From contig JAJKFL010000004.1 in the NCBI GenBank assembly GCA_021186555.1, positions 11,538,001-11,602,000 on the forward strand: 64,000 bases of DNA. The letters run 5' to 3'. Of this stretch, positions 34,401 through 43,500 are shown piece by piece. Numbering within the stretch: the stretch's first letter is position 1; each line of letters begins with the position of its first letter. The notes under the pieces are model-generated. The model made no database searches. It saw nothing but the letters and a program-made list of their open reading frames with translations, and was not told where the DNA came from. Position numbers and translations under genes: made by a program. The stretch comes from Reticulitermes speratus (lineage: Eukaryota; Arthropoda; Insecta; Blattodea; Rhinotermitidae).

Positions 34401-34803
34401 CTGAGATACAAATGAGATACAAAGTTACATAGAATTAGTAAAACACTATAAATAACAAGAGAATTCATACTCACTCACTAAGACAAGGAAAATACTTCAA
34501 ATACAATGTCACATTCAGTACATCACTTTCTCCCCCAGAATCTGAAACTCTTAACATATCAGTTTAAACGACCAAGCATAACTTAACCTCACTTCTGCAC
34601 CTTACCTTCCATTTATTATGCTGGATCATTTCCCCAGATGAATCAACTTCCTGTCGTCGGAAAAACAGTCGCAATGGATCTGAATCATCCTCATCTTCAT
34701 TACAATTTAATTTGGACAGTTCTTCAAGCACATTATCAGAAACTGGCCACATATTCCATCCATTTCCATCAACGTCGCATAATTTATATACGTCTTCCAG
34801 CAT
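28405..34803 (-). CDS. FANCE: Fanconi anaemia group E protein homologue, complete, five exons
   Basis: FANCE is a nuclear member of the Fanconi core complex. It pairs with FANCC and bridges to FANCD2 for crosslink-repair ubiquitination (family knowledge). Exons (- strand): 34803-34606, 34211-34049, 32167-31941, 29829-29633, 28696-28405. Phases 0,1,0,2 all close, giving 358 codons and a TAG at 28407-28405. Residues 1-120 are acidic and unlike anything I know. From about 125 the chain is helical-repeat-like and follows the vertebrate C-terminal domain: LPLMLTPQVNEKDTVLQIV, ALSPQHKENLL, then FTKLLISVIQQLG and NKSVLKRAAEKALRAL at the very end, like the vertebrate FANCE terminus. Shorter than human (536). 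Introns carry a hAT MITE, a tandem array and a pogo-like MITE. The exon-3 donor AGG/GTGGGT was chosen by phase. Confidence 0.85.
28868..29025. repeat. Inverted-repeat element, hammerhead family A (FANCE intron 4)
   Basis: Arms of about 58 bp (28868-28925 and 28968-29025) are inverted copies containing CTTCTGGGAT, GCATAGAGT and GTAATACTGT. The centre reads TTGAAGATGGGAC...GTCCCAAAACGTCGG. That has a perfect GGGAC/GTCCC stem and the ACGT palindrome, with C3 of the core mutated to T and GAAA to AAAA. Confidence 0.7.
29119..29381 (-). repeat. tRNA-derived SINE with target duplication (FANCE intron 4)
   Basis: Flanked by AGGGTATG at 29119-29126 and 29374-29381. On the - strand it has a perfect B-box GGGTTCGAATCCC (29311-29299) and an A-box-like GTCTAAGGCGTGG upstream of it. 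It ends in an A-run (T-run at 29131-29137 on +). The two open frames here are by-products. Confidence 0.85.
29492..29582 (+). repeat. Hammerhead family A, best-preserved single half
   Basis: CTGAAGA (29503-29509), GAAAG...CCTTT stem and GAAACGTT (29530-29537), followed by the family's outer end CATATCCCAGAAGACTT. No facing partner is present. In FANCE intron 4, about 50 bases from exon 4. Confidence 0.7.
30070..30212 (-). repeat. tRNA-derived SINE, degenerate (FANCE intron 3)
   Basis: On the - strand, TTAGGTGAGCAGGACTCTG and a B-box-like GGGTTCAGATCTT, then a body with CAGTCCCTTCAGGCAATTCC that matches the + strand SINE near 18.5 kb. Confidence 0.6.
30405..30909. mobile_element. hAT-type MITE with perfect 8-bp target duplication (FANCE intron 3)
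   Basis: Inverted ends CAGTGGTATTCAACCT (30405 on) and AGGTTGAATACCATTG (ending 30909) are flanked by TTCTAGAG at 30397-30404 and 30910-30917. Eight-base duplications and CAGTGG..CCATTG ends are hAT hallmarks. The 505-bp body has no transposase, so it is non-autonomous. The subterminal CATACCCCCAG and GCGTACCCCAG repeat the same theme inside the ends. Confidence 0.93.
30930..31738. repeat. Tandem array of 50-bp then ~58-bp units, about 14 copies (FANCE intron 3)
   Basis: The left part (30945-31350) has about eight copies of a 50-bp unit, TTACCAACATTCTGGAGAAA repeated every 50 bases. The right part (31352-31738) has about six copies of a longer variant, spaced mostly 56-58 bases, with GCGGTTGGTTACC and GGAGGAACCAGCTGCC. 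It starts within 25 bases of the hAT MITE's right flank. Open frames across it exist only because a repeat lacks stops. The unit resembles single-copy modules near 39.65 kb and 51.3 kb. Confidence 0.95.
32645..33198. mobile_element. pogo/Tigger-like MITE (FANCE intron 2)
   Basis: Inverted ends ACAGTAGGCCCTCGATTTAA (32646 on) and TTAAATCGAGGGCCTACTGT (ending near 33196), next to TA on the right. CAGTAG-type ends with TA duplication are typical of pogo-like elements. The AT-rich 0.5-kb interior has no transposase. Confidence 0.85.
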
Positions 34804-34977
34804 TTTCTACGTTAATCACATCAATTCTGATTTTGTGATAAAGCTGGATCTTACAGTTTCCACATCCAGTATAAATGTGAGTCACAGACACTGCGAATCT
34901 ACAATGATAGGAACCCGTATCTGGCGATAAACATACACAATGAACCAAAGGACATGTTTATTACATAAATACTAGAC

Positions 34978-35180
34978 AAAAATTTAATTTTCACCAGCCT
35001 CGAGGAAGTTTATCATTATATCAAGAAGGAATCTACTCTTTTAGCATAAAGGTGTTTTAATAATCTCCCATCAAGTATTAAAATTCTGATTGATAATATT
35101 AAACAACTTACGTCCGCACTAAAAAATTATCTATGTGCTCATTCCTTCTACTCTCTAGATGGATCTTTTAATAGAGAATG
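34978..35180 (+). pseudogene. Short LINE 3' remnant (reverse transcriptase C-terminus)
   Basis: Reads as HQPRGSLSLYQEGIYSFSIKVF, then after a one-base shift NNLPSSIKILIDNIKQL and HSFYSLDG, ending in a stop near 35173. This is the same C-terminal pattern as the element at 6000-7225 (YQRGPYYFGIKLFNHLP, FYTLEEYF). The pieces are 5'-truncated and frameshifted. Confidence 0.75.
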
Positions 35181-35689
35181 TTAAAATTAATATTTTTATT
35201 AATCTGAAGCTAACATTGTATAATATTAACAAACTACTGTATGTAATATTTATAATTGATTATGAGCTGTTTTATATCCAAAGGATTTTGGACTCATGGA
35301 ATGCATATAACATGTGTGTATGTGTGTGTGTCTCCCTACCTTGATGCAGTGACATGTCATCTGTAGCTGTGAATAGTATGTTCATTGATTTGATGGAATG
35401 GTCAGAAACCTAAATTAAAGTGCATATAGACTACATATTATACGATAAAAATTAACAACACGGTTAAAATCAAATTTTAATTTGGAAGGGTACATGTAAT
35501 TCTCCATAGCTGTGTCAACATATGAACAAGATTTCAGTTAGGATTCTGTCAACTCCTTACCACAAGATTAATTAATACATGTCATCAATGTTGGTATCTT
35601 CTTAAAAAGCCAAGAATTAGGATTATAGTTACGATCCAACATTGAAAGCACGTTGAATGAAATGCGCAAAGAAGCGTAATTTAAATTCT

Positions 35690-36205
35690 ACGCACGGACA
35701 ACAGGACCCTGGACCGAAGAGTAAGCAACCGTCCAGACTTATGGAATGACGTTGTATGCTTAATTTTACATATTTTCTCGCTGTCTCGATTCAGTTAGTC
35801 TTTTTACGGTTCTTTGTGAAAATCTTTGAATTGCAATGACGCATGCCACCACACGTTTTTTTTAACTCTCCGCCATTTATTACCCACACAGCACTTGTTC
35901 CGTTCGAATTCATTATTTCCGTAAATTAAGAAATGGGGGGGTCTCACTGACCAGAGATGCCAATCCCAGAATGAAAACGCCAAATCTAGCGTATTTCAGT
36001 GTAGTGACAAAACATCTTGTAGATATTTTAATTTTTCTGGTTTTTAGAATCAAACTAGGCACAAAGTTAGACCTGTCAAAGCTAAAGTGTTTTCTGCTTG
36101 TGAGTTAATACAATTATTTTATGTCCTGTTCCATGTGGTCAGTGATGGGGATAAATCTGACTAGGTGGTTGTTTAAACTGAACAATTAAATCGTGTTGCA
36201 AAAAG
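35690..36205. repeat. Diverged direct duplication, copy 1
   Basis: Aligns in the same orientation with 37800-38325. Shared blocks in order include GGACCCTG, CGATTCAGTTAGTCTTTTTA versus CGATGAAGTTAGTCTTTTTA, TCCGCCATTTATTA, GAGATGCCAATCCCAGAA versus GCGATGCCAATATCAGAA, TTTTTAGAAT and TGTGAGTTAATA. Not coding. It lies 0.9 kb upstream of the FANCE start codon. Confidence 0.85.
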
Positions 36206-37170
36206 GTTTACATTATGAAGTAAAGTGGTGCTAGTTACGAGGAAAGAAGTGTGTAATTTGTGTAGTTGTAACCCCTAACCTACGTGTGACACGGCGGTAA
36301 AATGTAGGTTCTGGACAACATAAATTTAAGGTTAGTTTTTTTTTAATGGAGACTTCGTCCTTTTCAGCGACTTTGTCCCTGAGGTGATGGCAACCCTGTC
36401 CTTGGCTATAGACGTCAAACGGTAAAGTTGGTGGAAGGAGTTTGTGTTTCATGCCTGTCCCTGCAGTAGTTTCTTGCTCTAAGTATCACGTGCAGTAGCA
36501 AGAAGCAGTCGATATACATGTTAGATTTAATACACAGGATTTTCTAATCGATTTTGGCACTTCTTTGCGTTGAGATCTTAAATGTGCTACTGAGAAACGT
36601 GGAAAACAAAGTATGTGTGAATGAATTTTCTTAACTGTTGTATATACATGGTCACTTGGAAAATTGTGAGCTCCAATTTTCTGTTACCTAAGGAAGAAAG
36701 CTGTAGAAATGAATGTTCGTAACAATAATAATTGATTGTCAATATGTACAAACGTTCAGATTAAGGTATTTTCAGTTCGAATTTTTGGAACGTGAGAGGT
36801 AAAATTCTGCGGCAGTAGTGGGATATTTTATCAACAGTGGAAATGAATAAAGATACCAAAATGACATTGGACATTAAGACTTGTACAAACTTGGGAAATG
36901 GAAAATAAAGGTTCAAATATATTATTTTTGAAACATTCCGTTTTCAGGATTCCATGCGATATAAAGATATATTAAGCAGCGAAAATGGCATGATGTACGC
37001 TATGTTCTCTGTAGTGTTGGTGTTTATTTATGGTACAATATCACCTGTGGTTAGTTACTAATGCTTATAAATTTCATATTAGTATCACCGTGCATCTTTA
37101 TGAATTAATAAATTTATAACCAACTGATACACAATTGAACCACTTTTATTGTAGCGTCTATATTATTATA
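36206..37170. other. Intergenic between duplication copies, nothing recognised
   Basis: No gene or known repeat recognised between the two duplicated blocks apart from the hammerhead-like motif at 37165-37215. Confidence 0.5.
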
Positions 37171-37215
37171 TGCCCCTACATACGTTTCGGACCTCAGTCC
37201 ATCCTCAGGGGGTTT
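37165..37215 (-). repeat. Hammerhead-like motif (family F)
   Basis: On the - strand: CTGAGGA (37208-37202), a GGAC/GTCC stem, GAAAC (37188-37184) and ACGTATGT, self-complementary with one G-T pair. CCCC (37212-37209) and GGGG (37076-equivalent positions 37176-37173) form helix I. Only one copy is visible. Confidence 0.6.
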
Positions 37216-37799
37216 CGTTCGTAAAAGCCACTAAATCAAATACATGTTGTCAAGGGACATACAGCACTTATGTACTTATGTATTTGGAATCAAACTGCGA
37301 ATAAATTTAGAAACCTCAGTGCTGAAGTATAATACAGAAGAGTGTCCCGTTTTCGTAACGGAACTTTTGGCCTACTTTCAGCATCTCGGCATTATTTTTA
37401 TTTGTGACAGCGGGGCGGATGTCTTGTGGTGACGGAGTGTTGAGAAATAATTTTACGACGGTTTGCCGGAAAACAATTCAATTATTGTCTGGTGTGGCAC
37501 ATTCTAGCTTTGCTTACGAAACTCTTTGGATTATATAAATGCGGCAGATGGATATAATATACTGCTTATCAAGTGGCTTGGAGTTCCGTAAATGGTACAG
37601 TAAAAACTAACTGCAATGTAATTAAGAGCGGTAATTATTTTAACAATATCACATGCCCATCTGTTTCTAATTAGACACATATAAAGAAACATCGCTATTC
37701 TAAATTGTACGCAAATGAAGTTTGGTAAATATTTAACCATACTTCTGAAGAGACTTTCTTGCTTCTGTGCTTTCTGAATTCGTCATAGGATTGCTGATC

Positions 37800-38325
37800 C
37801 TTCAAGTCTACCCACGAATAACAGAAGGACCCTGAATCGGATACCAAGTAACTCCCCAGCTTCAGAAGTTGACGTTATGTGTTTGTTTCAAAATATTTTG
37901 TCGCTATCTCGATGAAGTTAGTCTTTTTATGATTTTTCGTGAAGATCTTTGACTTGCAATGATGCATGCTGGTTTTCTTTTTTAAAATTCTCCGCCATTT
38001 ATTATCCGCAATTTGGTTGTTCTCTCTTTCCGTACTGTGACTGGTTTTAATTAGTGATAAGAATGGTTGTGACAGACTAGCGATGCCAATATCAGAAATG
38101 AGTCCCAAGATCTAACCCATTTCGATATTTGCTTCGCGACAAAAATGCATTTTACTCTGGAGTTTTTAGAATGAAACTAGGGACAAACTTTGACTTCACC
38201 ATGCTAAAGTGTCTTGTGCGTGTGAGTTAATATAATTACTTTAAGTGATGTTCCATCTAGGCAGAGATGAGCAGAAATTTGACTGTGGGTTTGTTATAAA
38301 CTGAAAAACTAAATCCTATTTCTTT
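37800..38325. repeat. Diverged direct duplication, copy 2
   Basis: Second copy of the 35690-36205 block, about 2.1 kb away in the same orientation. Many substitutions and small indels indicate an old event. Confidence 0.85.
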
Positions 38326-38579
38326 TTAAGATGAGACATCTCCTTTGGTGTTAACAAATTACAAGTATACGTTTCAAATCAGTCACACACACCAGCAAAA
38401 GATATCCTAGGATTCCCAATCATAATCATACTATGATCAACACTAACCCTAAAGGAACCTTATATACCATGCAGAATCGCATGACACAAGAGTGTAGCAT
38501 AAATGAAACCTCAATTAATGCTGCTTCAAAAATCAGATCCGATATTCAGTATGAGGAACGATATCATGAGGCCAGCATA

Positions 38580-39556
38580 TAATTTTGAACCCAAGGATAG
38601 GGTTACTATGTGACTAGAGAAGAGTGGAGCCAGGGACCTGGGTCCCCACCTGTGGTGAAAGGGCTCGTCTGGTATACAAATGGGTCCAGAACACAGGGGC
38701 GTGGGGGGGGGGGGTGCTGGGCCGGAGTCTTTGGGTAGTAGGCTCAGCATCTCTCTAGGAAAATATGTAACAGTTTTCCAGGCCGAGATATATGCTACCC
38801 TGGCCTGTGTTTATGAAATTCAAACTAATGTTAGATCTGAGAAATACATAAGTATTTTTTCTGATAGTCAAGCAGCTTTGAAAGCTTTACAGGCTGCTAA
38901 AACAACGTCCCCATTGTTACGGCAGTGCCAAAGGGCGTTGAATGATATTTCCACCTATCACACTGTGGGACTCTTGTGGGTCCCCGGACATACTGGAATA
39001 CGTGGAAATGAAATTGCCGATGAGCTCGCAAGGGGGGGTTCCATTTACCATTTTGTTGGAACGGAGTTGGCCCTGGGAGTCTTGAGGCAGAGTATAAAGA
39101 AGAAAATTCAGTGCTGGTTGTATAAACAGCACATGACACTGTGGCAGGGACTTGCTGGCACTCAGAGACAGGCTCGAGAGATGATCTCGGGCCCCGTAAA
39201 GCTGCTAAGACCAGGCAGATGCAATCCAGGGTAGTTATTGGCCTGCTTAACGGACGTGACACCTTAAGAAGACACCTTCACATTGTGGGACTGAGCGACA
39301 GTCCGTTTTGTAGGAAATGTGGGTCAGAGGAAGAGACAGCTGATGTGTGAGTGTGAAGCTTTGGTACACACAGACACACTTATCTGGGTTCCTTCTTTTT
39401 GAACCCTGAGGACACCAGAGGTCTTAAGTCTGGGGGCAATCTGGAACCTTATTAAAAGGTCAGGGCTCTTATGACTTGGACTTTAGCTAAGGGGCACAAA
39501 GGGCCTGCGTGCAGCGGGACCGCAAGGGCTGGACCCATTATTTATTCTATTCTATT
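38580..39556 (+). pseudogene. 5'-truncated RNase H non-LTR retrotransposon (Jockey/I/R1 group)
   Basis: Encodes the RNase H and C-terminal end of an ORF2. Acidic residues: YTNGSR at 38673-38687 (first catalytic Asp replaced by Asn), then after a frame slip at the G-run 38703-38714, FQAEIYATLACVYEI, FSDSQAALKALQAA, LLWVPGHTGI and GNEIADELA. After a further frameshift near 39190 comes SRVVIGLLNGRDTLRRHL with FCRKCGSEEE. A 3' untranslated end with GGGGCACAAAGGGCC finishes in (TTCTA)n at about 39541-39556. Dead: active-site change and frame breaks. Confidence 0.9.
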
Positions 39557-39775
39557 GGTACAGGATTTGAGGTGCTCACAGTGGTGATGATTCATAATGC
39601 GGTCTGGGTTAGGACACCGTGTAGTCTGGTACATGGTTATGAATGTTTTGGAGGAGCAGTCTGGGTCTGTCTTCACAGGCAGTCGGAAGAAGGAGGCAGT
39701 ATGTCCTGACCGAAACCTCGGTACTCACCAGTCAGAGTACAGTCACATAACTCTGAAGACTATAATTTTGAATCT
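39557..39775 (+). repeat. Unclassified interspersed repeat next to LINE tail
   Basis: GAGGTGCTCACAGTGGTGA, ACCGTGTAGTCTGGTACATG, TTTTGGAGGAGCAG and TGTCCTGACCGAAACC form a block of the type that recurs in arthropod genomes. The middle part resembles the unit of the tandem array at 31 kb (TGTCA...GGT...TTACCAACATTCTGGAGGAACCAG). No coding sequence. Confidence 0.5.
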
Positions 39776-40548
39776 TAATATTCGGCATTTTCCGTGCATT
39801 GTATCTTTATTACAAAGCAACTGAATACACCTATTAGGCAATAAATATACCTTACTATTTAACATATTTTGATGTGAGCAGAAATATGTCGGAGAAAATA
39901 CAGTGTAAAATAATATTTCCTAATAAGTGTATTTAGTTGGTTTGTAATAGTGTCGAAGTTCGCAATTTGTTTAGTGCCAGTATGGTTGGTGTGGAGGCGA
40001 GGGGGTGTGGCAAAGTAGGAGGCTGCTTTGCCGATGTCTTGCTACATAGTTCGATAAGATACCACCAGGAGCATGCTTTACCCACTGCCAGTGAGCCATG
40101 CCGGCTACAGTAACGCACGAAGGCGCCGCACAAGGCGATGTAGTTTTACGTTTCTCCGCAGTCACCAGTCTGTTAAAGGTATTAATCTGAGATTGTGTGC
40201 ATGTGACGGTTGTAGGAAAGTTACAGCTCGTGGAAAGTTTAAGGAGGTTAAGGGTTATTGCAGTGACAGAGTGGTTTGTTATGTAGCCTTGTATTCAGAA
40301 TTTCGTGATCTGATGTATTATTAGAGCTAATGCCAAATCAGCAAGGTCAGTGTCAAATCTCGTGCCACAGTTATCAGTTTGGTGTGTGCATATCGTGTGG
40401 TTTTGAAGAACAGAAGTGTAATTAATAGACTGTATTACCGCTTTCGGTGTTGTGGTATGTAATGTTCATGAATGGCAGTGGTATCCGTATTAAGTAGTAA
40501 CACGGTTCATATCTATGTATTATACCGTTCTCCCGTTTTCCTGCAGGT

Positions 40549-43500
40549 ATGGCTGGTGTTACAGATCCAGACATGTTTCAAGTTCCCATTGCTGCCCTTT
40601 GTAGCTCTACAAGGGAATTCCTTTCAGCAAACTTAAATCCACTGAAAGTTGTTCCGACCGATGAAGGTCTACTGAGGTAAGTGGTACCTCTATGCAAGGT
40701 ACACACACTGAACAGCATGCATGTATGTGTGTATAAAGTGCAATAACATATGTAAGAATTTGGAGTGAAAATTGTGAAAAAAAAGGGGGCATGAGTTGAA
40801 AGTCCCTGGACCTATCCGTTCTCATCTGTTGATATATGGAGTTTCCTCCTCACTTAGTATTTTGGATTACTTACTGACACATCAGTCATTTGGATACTGA
40901 AGTTCATACAAGATCTTTTGCTTTTATTTTGTCGAATGTTTATAATCCTGTGACAAATTTAAATTTCGAGACTAAGGTAGGTTATGTTGCAGTAAGATGG
41001 TGTTGGTATATTATGGGTACTTTTCAAAAGACCAAGATATGTGGTCATTGTACTGGAGCATGTTCCCCATCTGTTGATGTTGTTAAGGATGTAAGTATGT
41101 GGCTGTTTACCATTTACCATGTCTCCTGGGACAGTATGTTGACCAGTTCATCGTGGCTTGAGAGTATGAAGGGTATTGTTTGCTTTTTGTTGGTATTTGT
41201 ATTCATTTTTAACTAGTCAGAATCATTTGTTATTACTCTTCTTGTTGTTTTAAATGTGTTCTGTTATAATTAGAATGTTTTAAATTTGATACTTAGATAA
41301 ACAGTGAATGTGTTTAATACTTGTTATGTGCGTTGTGTACCAGATTGCCAAATTAAATGTCTAAAGACAAAATTCTGTTATTGTTTTTTTTATAATTGAT
41401 GATTACATGTTAGAGGAGTAGTGGATGTTTTTTTGTTTCATATTGCCATTGTTCTTTATACCATTGTTGTTTTCCACTTTTTGATGATTTAAACATTTTG
41501 TTCTACAAGGTCCTAAAATGTGATTACTTTTCTAACTGTGTAAATTTGAGACAGATTGGTGGTAGCAGTGTGATTTAATTTGAGAATCATTCATTCAGCA
41601 TTTACTGAATCAAAGTCAGCATTTTTGGGGATTATTGTGGGGTATTATGTAATAGAAAAGCCAGTGACATTGTTTGTTCTGTTGCAGTGTTGCCATATGG
41701 AAACACAGAGGTAAAGCAATATATTTGCCTGCTTTTTTATGTTTCGATTTCTGAACTACTAAGTATATTCAGTGTGTAGTTTTCTGTATTGTAGCACACT
41801 GCTGTGTTGCAAGAAACTTTTGTATGTTTTCTTGATTTAAGTTTTTATCACTTTGAAGTGTAGTAATACAGAATGATTGTGAATCATGTGTGGGTAAGGA
41901 TATGGAAGGAGGCAGACATGGCTTTTTTTTTAAGGTATTGTTCTGGGTTGTGGTTAGAGTGTGTAAGAAAAACCTTGAACAATTAAGGATAGCTGATAGC
42001 CTAACACTGAAACTGCAGCTGGTTACCTTCTGAATACACATGTAGAGGTTATTGCTCTCGCAGCCTGTTTAGTAATGGCAGTGTACTAGTAATTAATTGT
42101 CTTTACACTCAAATGATCAAGTGATAGATGTGACCCTATCGACCTAAAGGTGGGGTCTCATGCGCTTTTTGAAGGGTAACCCCAAGACAGTGAAAGAGAC
42201 TTCCTAAGAGTTTATTCTAGCTGTTACCTGATCAGGTTCTATAATGTATATAGATACTTCTTGGACTTTGGTGATTTTTCAGGGATTGGCGAGGTTTGGC
42301 ACAACTGGTCGGTTTGAGCGGTCAAATGGTGGCCCTGATAGGGTCGAAATCTGACCCCACAGCACACGTGTTGAGCCATTGGCGACAAGGATCGTTGGGC
42401 GTTTTGAGGTCCATTCTTGACCAGTTGGATCGCTGGGATGTTGTGGATGACACAGAAGATATGATGAGTGAGAGGCTGCCTTAAAACTTTTTTAAAATTT
42501 TCAGTATGAACATGTTCTTCTGTGAGATTGGTATTAATAGAAGGGACTTAGTATCTGATATTTCGTTGTATGAAAAGCATAAGTGAAACCAAAGGGTAAC
42601 TTGTGTCTTATCCTTCTGACCACCTTTAATGTTCAAACAACTGAATGGATTTTGATTTTGAAGTTTACCCTGTGTGTTTTTCAGCTGGACTGACCTTGTT
42701 TTCAAAATTTCCTTGTCTAACTCCAAGTCATTTAAGGCAACGAAACGCCTATTTTCTGTCCATTATTTACTTTCTACAAACTAACTGTAATGTTTTGCAA
42801 TTATTTGATGTGATACATCCCATAATCATCCTAAATTACAAAATTTAAAAGTTATATCTCTGTTTCCTGATGTGTTATGACTGCTCCAGACAGACACTTC
42901 TCCAACTCCAAGTCATTTAAGGCAACCAAACGCCTATTTTCTGTCCATTATTTACTTTCTACAAACTAACTGTAATGTTTTGCAATTATTTGATGTGATA
43001 ACATCCTGTAATCGTCCTAAATTACAATATTTAAAGCTTATATCTCTGTTTCCTGATGTGTTATGGCTGCTCCAGACAGACACATAGACACCTCCTTTTA
43101 TTAGATAGATATATGTCCAGGAGTTTGGGGAAGTACTGTTTTCAACTACACACCTTGTGGCATCATGATGATTCATGCAGCCCTGATTCTGTTTCAGAAC
43201 ACGATGCTGTTCAGTTCCTTAAAGGGAAAGAAGAAACCAGGGCTTCTGCTTACGAGTTGGATGCTGATATCGATGCACAGATCTTAACAGTAGGTCCGTA
43301 TGTGATCTTTTTATAGTAGAACTGCTTATGAAAGTGAACATTGTCATCCAACATGTCACATTTTTACATTTTATTCTAAGCTGAACAAACTTGTAAAGTT
43401 GGCACTATGTAAGTGTAGAACCTATTCTTCTCTGACAGACAAAATATAGGTTAACATGTATAGTACATAATTTGATGCTGAGAAGTTCGTTAAAAGTATC

